Assembly: GCA_937921825.1 (NCBI GenBank)
Contig: CAKZVK010000101.1
Location: 1 to 64,000 of the forward strand
DNA: 64,000 bases
From: an uncultured Saprospiraceae bacterium
GTDB taxonomy: Bacteria; Bacteroidota; Bacteroidia; Chitinophagales; Saprospiraceae
Reading direction: 5' to 3'
Position numbers and translations under genes: made by a program. Numbering within the stretch: the first letter of the stretch is position 1; every line of letters begins with the position of its first letter. The notes below the pieces were generated by a model. It was not told the DNA's origin. It did no database searches and saw only the letters and a list, made by a program, of their open reading frames with translations. Below are positions 35,414-44,951 of this stretch, piece by piece.

Positions 35414-36459
35414 GGAAGAGGTATAGCGTCTACAGCATTCTTAAATACACTTAGCAGGGTTGTTGCTTTTAGCTCGGTTTCTTCCCACTCCTTCTCACAG
35501 ACTGAGTCTGCAGTAAGGCCTCCACCCAAATGCAATAGAATCCCATTATTATAGGCCTGGAGACATCTAATGTTAGCAAAGAATGAAAGATTACCCTCTT
35601 TAGATATAGGACCTAGGAAGCCGCAATAATAGCTCCTATCATGCGCTTCTACATTCCCTATCAGCTCTACGGCTTTCGAGATGGGAAAACCTGACAAGGC
35701 TGGGCTAGGATGAATGATATCCATCAGCTTAGACAATGTACTCAATGGACTTTTTTCAACTGTTAGCTCTGAACATATATGTACCATAGCCCCAGCTTTC
35801 AGATCAAAAGACTTAGAGATTGAATACTCAAGACTTTCTCTTTCGAAGGATCTTGTGAAATGCTCTTCCACAAAAGCATGCTCTTTTATTTCCTTTTCTG
35901 TCCAGTCCATAAGACTATCTGCTGCTTTAGTACCCGCTACTGCCTTAGTATGATAACTATCTTTAGTGGAGCTCAATACTAACTCAGGAGAAGCGCCTAA
36001 CCATGTGCCGAAACTTGGTAGGTGAAGCAGGTAAGTGAAGGCATTAAGGTGATCATTCTTGAGGGCTATAAATTGATCATATAAATTAGAGGTATCTGTT
36101 TTGTAAAATTTCAGTTTGGATAGAACGGCTTTATGTAGTAGACCTCCTTTGATCGAATCTTTGATTTTATTGAATTGAGCTGAGTACTCATTGTATGAAG
36201 TACTTTCGGTTTGAGTCTCAGTACTGGGGGAACATTCAAATTTTCTTCCTGAGGCTAAACTCGAAAATTTGAAGAATAGTTGCTGATGCTTTTCTTTATC
36301 GAATGGACAAAAGACAAAGTCGTAGTCGCGGACTTGTTCATCTAGCGTTCCACAGGCTATACTAGACATAGTAGCATAAAGGTATTCGGTCGTGCCTGGC
36401 ATGCTATAGACTATGAAGGAATCTGCGATATCCTTATTAGTAAACTTAATATTCTCCAT
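35410..36459 (-). CDS. menF: Isochorismate synthase
   Basis: A chorismate-binding enzyme of about 349 residues that converts chorismate to isochorismate, the first committed menaquinone step. The longest frame opens at GTG 36465, but ATG 36459 (MENIKFTNKD) is two codons further in and is preferred. Conserved parts are GASPELVLS, KAVAGTKA, the IHPSPALSGFPISKAVELI core, HDRSYYCGFLG and LHLGGGLTADSVCEKEWEE with the magnesium-binding glutamates. It is shorter than Escherichia coli MenF (431 residues) but close to EntC-type synthases. It starts 13 nt after menE. Confidence 0.92.
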   Translation of the reverse strand: MENIKFTNKDIADSFIVYSMPGTTEYLYATMSSIACGTLDEQVRDYDFVFCPFDKEKHQQLFFKFSSLASGRKFECSPSTETQTESTSYNEYSAQFNKIKDSIKGGLLHKAVLSKLKFYKTDTSNLYDQFIALKNDHLNAFTYLLHLPSFGTWLGASPELVLSSTKDSYHTKAVAGTKAADSLMDWTEKEIKEHAFVEEHFTRSFERESLEYSISKSFDLKAGAMVHICSELTVEKSPLSTLSKLMDIIHPSPALSGFPISKAVELIGNVEAHDRSYYCGFLGPISKEGNLSFFANIRCLQAYNNGILLHLGGGLTADSVCEKEWEETELKATTLLSVFKNAVDAIPLP

Positions 36460-36472
36460 TACCACTATACAA

Positions 36473-37522
36473 CTAGGCCGAAGACAATTTGTTGAACCTA
36501 TTTAGCTTATTCAGTGTCAATTGTCTATTGATTTTTCCAGATTCTGTTCGTTCAAAACTAGAGCATAAATATACTTCTTTAGGTTGCTGATACTTAGTTA
36601 TAGCGGCCTTCTTTAGGATGTTAGGGTCAAAACTGTCTGAAGATTCGATGAGTAAGACAATTCTGTGTCCTAGTACAGCATCATGTATTCCAGCAATAAA
36701 GAATGGCTTTAGAATCAAAGAAGCTAGAGACGCTTCTACTTGCTCAGGAAACACTTTGATACCTCCCGTATTAATCACATTATCATATCTACCTAGCCAT
36801 TCGAAAGTAGCGTCAGATAGCAGATCAACTAAGTCATTAGTAGTTACTGTACCAAAATGATCTGCCTCTATAACTAAGCATTGCCTATTATCAATAGACA
36901 GTCGAATATTCTCGAGAGCCTTAAATGGCACATTTACATTCTCAGTAATGTCTCGAAGGGCGATATGTGTCAGAGTTTCTGTCATTCCATAGCCTTCATA
37001 GGCTCTCAGCTTATGAGTAAGAATCTTGGACCTCAGGCTTTGAGAAATTTTCCCACCTCCCAATAGGACAGTTCCTAGCTGCCCCCAGTCTATAGTATCT
37101 GAATTATAAAGCTGTTGGGGAGTAAGTGGTAAGAAGTCTATTTTTTCTTTGAGTTTTGCGAGCGGATTTGATGAGGGTACTATAAGGTGCAGCTTAAGCT
37201 TAGAATGTATTGCTCTGACGATCATCATTTTTCCAGCTACAAAACTTACTGGCAGACAAAGTAAAGCTGACTGACCCTCAGTAAACATAAAATAGTCAGC
37301 TGTCAGCTCTGCGCTTGTGAGCATGGCTTTTTTGCTGTGGAAGATAGACTTCGGAGTACCTGTAGAGCCCGAGGTTTTCATCTCTATGTACTCTTTACTA
37401 TCGTCATACCATAAAGTCAGAAACTCAACAATAGAACTTACGAAAGGCAAGTCCTCTTCATACTTTATTAGTTCTTGGAAATGCTTAAAATCTATATGTG
37501 CCCCCTCTATAACAAAGCCCAT
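36473..37522 (-). CDS. menE: o-Succinylbenzoate-CoA ligase, compact form
   Basis: A 349-residue ANL-superfamily adenylating enzyme that activates o-succinylbenzoate to its CoA ester. Signatures are MKTSGSTGTPKSIFHS (P-loop-like A3 motif), YEGYGMTETLTHIALRD (A5), GRYDNVINTGGIKVFPEQVEASL (A7-A8 hinge, split over two segments) and ESGKINRQ with the catalytic lysine (A10). It is about 100-150 residues shorter than typical MenE at the N-terminus, as in other Bacteroidota. Its ATG overlaps the menC stop by one base (TGATG). Confidence 0.92.
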   Translation of the reverse strand: MGFVIEGAHIDFKHFQELIKYEEDLPFVSSIVEFLTLWYDDSKEYIEMKTSGSTGTPKSIFHSKKAMLTSAELTADYFMFTEGQSALLCLPVSFVAGKMMIVRAIHSKLKLHLIVPSSNPLAKLKEKIDFLPLTPQQLYNSDTIDWGQLGTVLLGGGKISQSLRSKILTHKLRAYEGYGMTETLTHIALRDITENVNVPFKALENIRLSIDNRQCLVIEADHFGTVTTNDLVDLLSDATFEWLGRYDNVINTGGIKVFPEQVEASLASLILKPFFIAGIHDAVLGHRIVLLIESSDSFDPNILKKAAITKYQQPKEVYLCSSFERTESGKINRQLTLNKLNRFNKLSSA

Positions 37523-38562
37523 CAGAAGTCAATTTTGTCCCATGTCTCAGAACCATGAAATAGTTTGCCCTCTTTAATATAAAGTGGACTAGCAATGTTA
37601 TTAGAAAACAATTTGCCTGTGCCAAGTCCCTGGTACATTTTTGAATCCAGTGTTGCTGTCCACTGGGCAATAGCATTAAGACCTACATTGGATTCCAAAG
37701 CAGAGGTTACCCACCAGCCGACATCCATTTCATTAGCTAAGCTGATGTATTCTTCTGAATCTTTAAAGCCTCCATTTAGACTAGGCTTAAAGATCAGATA
37801 GTCTGGCTTGATGGTTTCTACAATGTGCCTCTTGTCCGATGCATCTTTTACGCCGATTAACTCTTCATCTAGCGCAATTGCTAGCGGGGATTTCTCGCAC
37901 AGTTCTGCCATTTGTTCCTCTTGCTGTGTAGCAATGGGTTGTTCTATAGAGTGCAACTGGAATTCACTTAATCTAGACAGTTTTTCCAGCGCTTCATTGA
38001 CTCCAAATCCACCATTGGCATCAACTCGAATCTGGATCTCTGAGGCTGAAAATTCATTTCTTATATACTTAAGCAGATTTAATTCTTCTTCAAAATCTAT
38101 GGCAGCAATTTTGAGCTTAATACACTGGTAGCCTGAATGGAGTAAAGTTTTTATTTGATCAAGCATAAAGGACTTCTCCCCCATCCATACCAGACCGTTT
38201 ATCGGTAGTCCACCATTCTTTAGGAAATCTGACTCATAGAGAATATGAGTACCCTCAGTGTCAAAATCTAATAATGCCATCTCATAACAGAAACGTAAAG
38301 CGGGATAGCCATCGAATAGTGGATCAGAGAGAGCAAGTCTTTTAGATGTAGAATTGATCTTGGATGCCAGTAGCTTTATTTGCTTATCGACGTTACCATT
38401 GAGATCAGGGCTCAAGTTGACAATAGTACTTAGTTCTCCAATACCCTCTTTACCATTTTCTATTAGCTGGAGATACCAGCTTTCTTTAGAGTTAAGTATG
38501 CCTCTAGAAGTACCGCTTGGAGTATGGAAGAGTAATCTTCTGTAGCTGACTTTAGCTTTCAT
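37522..38562 (-). CDS. menC: o-Succinylbenzoate synthase
   Basis: An enolase-superfamily dehydratase of about 346 residues. Catalytic and metal residues are visible: the Lys-x-Lys pair in CIKLKIAAIDF, RVDANGGFGVN (Asp), HSIEQPI (Glu), LDEELIG (Asp) and YLIFKPSLNGGF (Lys). The N-terminal capping domain begins KVSYRRLLFHTPSGTSRG, typical of MenC. The longest frame opens at TTG 38565; the adjacent ATG 38562 is preferred. First gene of the menC-menE-menF-menD operon. The 90 nt upstream contain the terminator of the M16 genes. Confidence 0.93.
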   Translation of the reverse strand: MKAKVSYRRLLFHTPSGTSRGILNSKESWYLQLIENGKEGIGELSTIVNLSPDLNGNVDKQIKLLASKINSTSKRLALSDPLFDGYPALRFCYEMALLDFDTEGTHILYESDFLKNGGLPINGLVWMGEKSFMLDQIKTLLHSGYQCIKLKIAAIDFEEELNLLKYIRNEFSASEIQIRVDANGGFGVNEALEKLSRLSEFQLHSIEQPIATQQEEQMAELCEKSPLAIALDEELIGVKDASDKRHIVETIKPDYLIFKPSLNGGFKDSEEYISLANEMDVGWWVTSALESNVGLNAIAQWTATLDSKMYQGLGTGKLFSNNIASPLYIKEGKLFHGSETWDKIDF

Positions 38563-38595
38563 CAAAGATTAAATAACTAAACAGAGATAATGTTC

Positions 38596-38633
38596 TAAAA
38601 TAAAGATGGCCTGATTATACCACCAAGCCATCT
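38596..38633 (-). terminator. Hairpin terminator after the M16 protease pair
   Basis: On the minus strand the arm AGATGGC (38633-38627), a 16-nt loop and GCCATCT (38610-38604) are followed by TTATTTTA. It lies 22 nt beyond the stop of the M16 gene and ahead of menC, separating the two operons. The loop is rather long, which lowers confidence. Confidence 0.5.
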
Positions 38634-38654
38634 ATACATCTTATTTATACTTTC

Positions 38655-40799
38655 TTATTTTATCTGGAATAACGCATCATCGATGGCTTCGTTAAACTTA
38701 ACTTCTTTCAGTTCCATAGCAAAAGGCATTGGTCCTGCTCCGCTAGTTGTAATCTTAGCAGGAATCATAAAACCCTGAAAGTCTTTGTAGTCAGAGTACT
38801 CTTGGGTTATAGTCATAACCTGACCAGGCATCGCTTCTTGAGAAGAGACTTCCTTTAGCAATAAGCCTGACTTTACACTATAATACTCCGTAGACTTATT
38901 GCCCGCGTGATCTACTACAGAGACCTTGTAACAAGATTCTCCAGCTGCATTGTCCAGTCCCTTGAGTTCTAAGGTGTACTTATCAGAGAGGTACTCCGAA
39001 TGCTTAAGCATAGTCGATAAAGATTTTATCTGATCATACTTAGGTCCTTCTGTAAAAGTGTTAGCTGCTCCCGGCTGACTTTCGAAAGCTTTAGTTCCAT
39101 CAAACTTTTGCTCTTGGAAGACCATTGCATCTGTTCCAATTTTCATGGCAGCCTTATTAGGTGCTTTCTTGTATATATCTACACTGGCATTCATGCCCAT
39201 GATTTCCATTCCATAGTGCTGCTCCATAGTCTTGACAGCGTTCCACTTGTCTGCTCCACCTACTTTGCTGATGTATTTGTTTATTACTGTTTTTGCCGTG
39301 ACATCATCTGGTAGTACAGCGTCAGGTATTTCTAAAAGGTTACCAAAGGCATCATAGTAATCGATTACACCATCGGCATCAAACTTTACCAGTTTGTCGG
39401 CGATTTCTTCTTTATTTCCTACTACTACAATGTTAGCATTATCCTTTCTGACATATTTTTTAGCTACATTCTGCACATCCGCAATTGTGATGGCTTCTAA
39501 CCTCTCTAGGTAAGTCGAATAATAATCTTCGGGTAGATTGTAGATAACAATATTTCTAGCGTATCTGGCAAGTGACTGCGGAGACTCTAAAGATCTAGCG
39601 AAACTTCCAGCCATAGAATTTTTAGCCATCTGTAAGTCATGTGCAGAGACTGGTTCATTGGCTATTCTATCCATCTCATACAAAAACTCAACGACAGAAC
39701 TATCTGTCACCTCATTCCTTACACTAGCACCTGCAGAAAAACTTCCTACCATTCTGTCAGCACTGACACGAGAACGAGCACCATAGGTAAAGGCTTTGTC
39801 TTCTCTAAGGTTTTGCATCAGTCTCCCCAGGAATACACCTCCACCTAGGATAGCATTCATTACTGAAGCATGCAAAGCCTCGTCAGAACCTGGCTTCATG
39901 TCTATAGGATAGGTTACTGAAATAACAGACTGTACCGAGGCGTCTTTATTAGCAAAAGCCACTGAAGTTCCTGACGGTGCTGTCGGCATTTTATAGCTAT
40001 TCTGTGGAACGTCTCCTTTCTTCCAGCTGCCAAAGTATTTCTCAGCATTGGCTTTGGCTTCTGCCAATGTTATATCTCCTACTATAGTTAAGTATGCATT
40101 ATTAGGCTTGAAGTAAGTATTATAGTACTCTTTACATTTTGCGAGTTCTATGCGGTTAGTCGTCTCTTCTGTCTGCACCTCTCCATATGGGTGATTCAGC
40201 CCATAATTGACTTTGCCAGCTACATTGGAAGCAATTGCATTAGGATCATCTTTAGATGACTGTAAGCCTGATAAGGTCTGTTTCTTTACTTTTTCAAATT
40301 CCTCTTTTTCAAATGAAGGATTTAATAGTACATCAGACATTACTTCGAGTACTTTCTCTTGATGCTTAGTCAGAGAACTCCCAAAAACCCCACTTGAAGA
40401 GGAAGACATAGAAGCACCGATCTGGTCTATAGCTTTATCTATATCTGCTTTCTTTCTAGTTTTGGTTCCTCTGCTCAGCAAAGAGCCTGCAAAGTCTACA
40501 TAGCCTTTTTGATCTCCTTCTATTACAGGGAAGTTATCTAGAGAGATCTGGTATGATACTCTTGGTAGTTTATGATTTTCTACAACTATAACCTTCATGC
40601 CATTAGCCATATCAAAGACGTTGTAGTCTCCTAGTTGTATTTTTCTTGCTGGACCTGCACTTGGTGGAGCAGATCTCCATGCTTCTACATTCTTAGCCTC
40701 AGGAACCACCTCTGCTTTCACACCTTCAGCCACTTTAGGACTACACTGAATAATGAATAGTGAACTGATCGCTAATAGATATATTGATAAATATTTCAT
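38655..40799 (-). CDS. M16-family peptidase subunit without catalytic motif, with LolA-like C-terminal domain
   Basis: A 714-residue lipoprotein (signal ending FIIQC). Residues 40-470 form a tandem M16 fold, but the HxxEH zinc site is missing: the aligned segment reads GYVDFAGSLLSRGTKTRK. This marks it as the non-catalytic partner of the neighbouring active M16 protein, as in two-subunit bacterial M16 peptidases. The R/Y substrate-end element GGGVFLGRLMQNLREDKAFTYGA is kept. The C-terminal 200 residues (VINKYISKVGGADKW... YYSVKSGLLLKEV... FNEAIDDALFQIK) resemble the LolA-like lipoprotein-binding fold, an unusual extra domain. The gene starts 12 nt after its partner. Confidence 0.88.
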   Translation of the reverse strand: MKYLSIYLLAISSLFIIQCSPKVAEGVKAEVVPEAKNVEAWRSAPPSAGPARKIQLGDYNVFDMANGMKVIVVENHKLPRVSYQISLDNFPVIEGDQKGYVDFAGSLLSRGTKTRKKADIDKAIDQIGASMSSSSSGVFGSSLTKHQEKVLEVMSDVLLNPSFEKEEFEKVKKQTLSGLQSSKDDPNAIASNVAGKVNYGLNHPYGEVQTEETTNRIELAKCKEYYNTYFKPNNAYLTIVGDITLAEAKANAEKYFGSWKKGDVPQNSYKMPTAPSGTSVAFANKDASVQSVISVTYPIDMKPGSDEALHASVMNAILGGGVFLGRLMQNLREDKAFTYGARSRVSADRMVGSFSAGASVRNEVTDSSVVEFLYEMDRIANEPVSAHDLQMAKNSMAGSFARSLESPQSLARYARNIVIYNLPEDYYSTYLERLEAITIADVQNVAKKYVRKDNANIVVVGNKEEIADKLVKFDADGVIDYYDAFGNLLEIPDAVLPDDVTAKTVINKYISKVGGADKWNAVKTMEQHYGMEIMGMNASVDIYKKAPNKAAMKIGTDAMVFQEQKFDGTKAFESQPGAANTFTEGPKYDQIKSLSTMLKHSEYLSDKYTLELKGLDNAAGESCYKVSVVDHAGNKSTEYYSVKSGLLLKEVSSQEAMPGQVMTITQEYSDYKDFQGFMIPAKITTSGAGPMPFAMELKEVKFNEAIDDALFQIK

Positions 40800-40811
40800 T
40801 CTTACTAGGAT

Positions 40812-42137
40812 TTAAGGTTGGGAAGTTTGTTTAGGTAGATAATAGAGTACTACTCTCTTGTCCTTGCTAAAGTACTTTCTAGCAGCAGCTTGGATATCTT
40901 CTTTAGTTACTGCTAAGTATCTATCTATTTCTGTATTAATCAGATTAGCATCGCCAAAGTACATATGATAATTAGCCAGACTTTCTGCGATACCTGATAC
41001 ACGAGAATTTGAACTTACAAAGCTATTCTCTACCTGATTCTTAAGCTTTTGAAATTCCTCATCAGAGATTAACTGATTTTTGACTTTTTCTATTTCTATA
41101 TCCATAGCCATCTCCACGTCCATAGGATCAAGACCTGCATTACAGATTGCAAAAGCAATACTAACACCTGGATCTTCTAACTCAAATGGGAAAGCTCCAA
41201 CGAATAATGCCTTCTGCTGTTCATCAACCAGTGCTTTCTGCAGTCTAGAAGATTCTCCTTGGGATAATAAAGTAGCCAACATAGATACTGCATAGAATTC
41301 AGAAGTTCCCTGAGCAGGTATTCTGTAAGTCTGGATTACTGCTGGCAGTTGGATGTTATCATAGATCGTATCTCTAATTTCAGAGGACATCTCTGGCTCC
41401 ACTATAGATGGCCGATAAATATCTTTAGTTCCTCTAGGGATCGTACCAAAGTACTTCTTTATCCAAGCAGTAGCTTGAGCAATATCAAGGTCACCTGCAA
41501 TGCTCAATACCGCATTCTCAGGAACGTAGAAGTCTTTATAGAACTGCTTATAGTCCTGCTCTACTGCAGCGTCTAGGTGTTCCATGTATCCTATTACAGG
41601 CCACTTGTATGGATGTTGGGTATAGACTCTCTTCATCGTCTCTTCTACCACAGAGCCGTATGGTTGATTATCCACTCTTTGTCTACGTTCTTCTTTTACT
41701 ACTTGTCTTTGTGTCTCCACACCTGAGATATCTACTTTAGCATGAAGCATTCTTTCAGACTCTAGCCATAGGCCGAGTTCTAGCTGATTGGAAGGCAGAA
41801 TTTCATAATAGAAGGTTCTATCATAAGTAGTATTCGCATTCAGTGTCCCTCCTGCACTTTCGACATATGAATCATATTCTCCTCTACCTATATTTTCAGA
41901 TCCTTCAAAGAGTAAGTGCTCAAAGAAATGGGCAAAGCCTGTTTTATCAGGTTTCTCATTTTTAGACCCGACGTGGTACATAACAGATACAGCAACTATA
42001 GGAGTAGATGCATCTTGATGAAGAATAACATGTAAGCCATTGTCAAGATCAAACTCTGTGTATTCGATTTTATTCATCTGGCCTAGTAGCAGTGATTGCC
42101 ATAGGAAGAAAGATAGTATTGATAGGATATATCTCAT
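40812..42137 (-). CDS. Catalytic M16-family zinc peptidase
   Basis: A 441-residue exported peptidase, signal peptide to about residue 20. The inverted zinc motif HFFEH (His70, Glu73, His74) in KTGFAHFFEHLLFEGS is intact, and the distal glutamate ligand is in the VVKEERRQRVDNQPYG region about 75 residues on. The second half keeps GESSRLQKALVDEQQ. It should degrade peptides in the periplasm, working as a heterodimer with the non-catalytic subunit encoded 12 nt downstream. The pathway is not known. The 90 nt upstream separate it from YkuK. Confidence 0.92.
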   Translation of the reverse strand: MRYILSILSFFLWQSLLLGQMNKIEYTEFDLDNGLHVILHQDASTPIVAVSVMYHVGSKNEKPDKTGFAHFFEHLLFEGSENIGRGEYDSYVESAGGTLNANTTYDRTFYYEILPSNQLELGLWLESERMLHAKVDISGVETQRQVVKEERRQRVDNQPYGSVVEETMKRVYTQHPYKWPVIGYMEHLDAAVEQDYKQFYKDFYVPENAVLSIAGDLDIAQATAWIKKYFGTIPRGTKDIYRPSIVEPEMSSEIRDTIYDNIQLPAVIQTYRIPAQGTSEFYAVSMLATLLSQGESSRLQKALVDEQQKALFVGAFPFELEDPGVSIAFAICNAGLDPMDVEMAMDIEIEKVKNQLISDEEFQKLKNQVENSFVSSNSRVSGIAESLANYHMYFGDANLINTEIDRYLAVTKEDIQAAARKYFSKDKRVVLYYLPKQTSQP

Positions 42138-42227
42138 TGAATTAATTTTTGCTAAGTAAATTAAATTAAACTTACTAGCATTGAGAATAGAGCTGGAAAT
42201 TTTAGATGAAGTCGGCTATAACATCTA

Positions 42228-42716
42228 TTATATACACTTGTCAGCGCAAGATGAACTAGCAAAAGCATCAGGTTTTGCCTTGAATACAAAGCCCATAGAT
42301 AAGATGTAGCCCATAGCTTCTTTAAGCGCAGTGTTTGATTTGAAGGCAGGATCAGTATTTATATCTGCATGGACTTCGAGCTCAATCTTATATCTGTCTA
42401 GAATATCGCAAAGACCGTAGGCAATCTCAACCGATCTGGCAACTTCTGAGATCATTCTCTCTTTGATAGACATCTTCTGGGTCATCTTGTCATTACTGAT
42501 ATACATGAATCCCCCTTTCTTTTCTCTAAGAAATACGATCACCGTCGCAAACTCTACCACACCTGCCCTATCTAGAGAATCAGATCCAATACAAACCTTC
42601 AGTTTGTTACCAGCTGCACGTTCTTTTTCTATAGTCCTAATTACAGCTTCTTTAATACTAGGTTCCAACCTCTCTCCATTCAATCTTCGCCAATTATACT
42701 CGACATTTGATATCAT
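42228..42716 (-). CDS. YkuK-like ribonuclease-H-fold protein (DUF458)
   Basis: A 162-residue protein of the YkuK/DUF458 family, predicted to adopt an RNase H-like fold. The first strand has KVCIGSDSLDRAG with the conserved GSDS, followed by FATVIVFLREKKGGFMYI. The middle helix contains EVARSVEIAYGLCDIL and the second strand IELEVHADINTDP. A nuclease activity has not been established for the family as far as I know. It ends in a Cys-rich tail (SSSCADKCI). Transcribed alone, divergent from the DUF255 gene. Confidence 0.8.
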   Translation of the reverse strand: MISNVEYNWRRLNGERLEPSIKEAVIRTIEKERAAGNKLKVCIGSDSLDRAGVVEFATVIVFLREKKGGFMYISNDKMTQKMSIKERMISEVARSVEIAYGLCDILDRYKIELEVHADINTDPAFKSNTALKEAMGYILSMGFVFKAKPDAFASSSCADKCI

Positions 42717-42845
42717 AAGGGTATTCTTAGATTCTTAAGTTACCAAAAAGAACTAATATGTAATAATCTCATTATCAGAGACTGCTTATAAACACCAGTC
42801 TATATGGGCATTAAACCTATATTTAAGGCATAATTTGATACTACA

Positions 42846-44951
42846 ATGAAGCTCAGACTAGCCTTATATGCTCTCCTAGTAATTACCCTCATCAGCTGCA
42901 ACTCTAAAACAGTTTCTAATAGCAGCCACTCAGGGACTACTAATAAACTGATCAATGAATCCAGTCCTTACCTTCTCCAGCATGCCTATAATCCTGTAGA
43001 CTGGTATCCATGGGGAGAAGCAGCTTTGGCTAAGGCGAAGAAAGAAGATAAGCTAATCATTATCTCTGTAGGATATGCTGCCTGTCACTGGTGTCATGTT
43101 ATGGAGCATGAGTCTTTTGAAGATTCTTTAGTGGCTTCGATCATGAATGAAAATTTTGTTTCCATCAAGGTGGATAGAGAGGAAAGACCTGATGTAGATG
43201 ATGTCTATATGACTGCAGCTCAGCTCATCAATGGTCGCGGTGGCTGGCCACTTAATGCCATTGCGATGCCTGATGGTAAGCCCATATATGCAGGGACCTA
43301 TTACCCCAAAGATCAGTGGATAAAAATCCTAGAACAATTTATCTCTCTCAAAAAAGATGATCCTCAAAAGCTAGCAGATTCAGCGAATGATCTTACAGAA
43401 GGTATCCAAGGCTCTAATGTCATAGAAGTGAATTCTAATCCTTTTGATTTTACAATGCAGGACTTTGATCAAACAGTAATCAAGAGCATTGCCAACTATG
43501 ACAAAAAAGATGGCGGACGTCAAGGTGCTCCTAAATTCCCAATGCCCAATAGTTATGAATTTCTAATGAAGTATCACTGGGCGACTGGCAATGCTGAAGC
43601 TTTAGAGATAGTCCGTACCAGCTTAGACAAAATGGGTAAAGGTGGTATCTATGATCATCTTGGTGGTGGCTTTGCACGATACAGTACCGATGCTAAATGG
43701 TTAGTGCCGCACTTTGAAAAGATGCTTTATGATAATGGCCAGATGGTCAGCATTTATGCGCAAGCCTATCAACTAACAGGTGATCCATTCTATAAGCAGA
43801 TCGTAGAGGAGACTATTGCTTTTGTAGAAAGAGAGCTGATGTCAGATGAGGGTGGCTTTTACTCTTCTCTCGATGCTGATAGTGAAGGCGAAGAAGGAAA
43901 GTTCTATATATGGACTGAGGAAGAGATAGAATCAGTAATCGGTACGGATGCACATGCTAGTATACTTAAGTCCTTCTATGACGTCTCCAAAAATGGCAAT
44001 TGGGAACATAAGAATATTCTAAATATCGTTGAAGATTTAGAAAAACTGGCTGCGAAGCAGAAACTTGATCTAGCGGAAGTCAAAGCACAAATAGATCTAA
44101 ATAAGAGCAAGTTACTTAAGAAAAGAGCAGAGAGAATAAGGCCAGGAACTGATGACAAAGTATTGACGAGTTGGAATGCACTCATGTTAGCGGGCTATGT
44201 GGATGCCTACAATGCTACTGGCACTCAAGCTTTTCTAGACAGAGCGATTACCAATGCGGACTTTCTTCTAGCTAAACAGTTTGACAATGGGAGACTGAAT
44301 CGTAACTATAAAGATGGTAAGTCTAGTATCAATGCCTTCTTAGACGATTACGCTTTACTCATTAATGGTTTGCTGAAATTATATCAAGCCACCTTTGATG
44401 AAAAATGGATAGAGAAGAGTAGGCAGCTCAGTGAATATTGTTACGAAAATTTCTACAATGAATCTACTAAGATGTTTGACTATACCTCGAAGCTAGACCC
44501 GCCACTTGTAGCAAAGAAAGCAGAATATAACGACAATGTAGTACCTGCTTCTAATTCCTCTATGGCTAGGAGCTTGTATACTTTAGGCACATTGACTTAC
44601 AATAAAAAGTATCTGGATACTGCTAAACAGATGCTGAATAATATGATGAATCAAATGACGGATACCGAATTCCTAAGCTTCTACAGCAATTGGTTCCAAT
44701 TACTACTAGATCATCTAAAGACGCCATACGAAATAGCAATCGTCGGAAAGGATGCCCAACATAATAGAGATGCATTGGCTAAGAATTATTTAGGCAATTC
44801 TATATTCCTAGGAGGAGCGACAGAAGGAGGACTAAAGCTCTTAAAAGACAAACATATAGAAGGTGCTACGATGACTTATGTCTGCCAGAACAAGGTCTGC
44901 AAATTACCAGTAGAATCTACTGAAGAAGCCTTAGAACTGATTAAGCCATAG
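42846..44951 (+). CDS. DUF255 thioredoxin-like/YyaL protein, lipoprotein
   Basis: A 701-residue protein of the YyaL/SSP411 (SPATA20) family with a lipoprotein signal (LVITLISC). The N-terminal thioredoxin-like domain (residues 35-150) has the family hallmarks [20 protein letters not shown] and the CHWCHVM pair. The rest is an alpha/alpha barrel like N-acylglucosamine 2-epimerase, with [17 protein letters not shown] and [12 protein letters not shown]. The molecular function of the family is poorly known, and most members are cytosolic, so the lipoprotein signal is notable. Its 3' end overlaps the convergent pseudo-FtsE gene by 11 nt. Confidence 0.88.
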   Translation: MKLRLALYALLVITLISCNSKTVSNSSHSGTTNKLINESSPYLLQHAYNPVDWYPWGEAALAKAKKEDKLIIISVGYAACHWCHVMEHESFEDSLVASIMNENFVSIKVDREERPDVDDVYMTAAQLINGRGGWPLNAIAMPDGKPIYAGTYYPKDQWIKILEQFISLKKDDPQKLADSANDLTEGIQGSNVIEVNSNPFDFTMQDFDQTVIKSIANYDKKDGGRQGAPKFPMPNSYEFLMKYHWATGNAEALEIVRTSLDKMGKGGIYDHLGGGFARYSTDAKWLVPHFEKMLYDNGQMVSIYAQAYQLTGDPFYKQIVEETIAFVERELMSDEGGFYSSLDADSEGEEGKFYIWTEEEIESVIGTDAHASILKSFYDVSKNGNWEHKNILNIVEDLEKLAAKQKLDLAEVKAQIDLNKSKLLKKRAERIRPGTDDKVLTSWNALMLAGYVDAYNATGTQAFLDRAITNADFLLAKQFDNGRLNRNYKDGKSSINAFLDDYALLINGLLKLYQATFDEKWIEKSRQLSEYCYENFYNESTKMFDYTSKLDPPLVAKKAEYNDNVVPASNSSMARSLYTLGTLTYNKKYLDTAKQMLNNMMNQMTDTEFLSFYSNWFQLLLDHLKTPYEIAIVGKDAQHNRDALAKNYLGNSIFLGGATEGGLKLLKDKHIEGATMTYVCQNKVCKLPVESTEEALELIKP

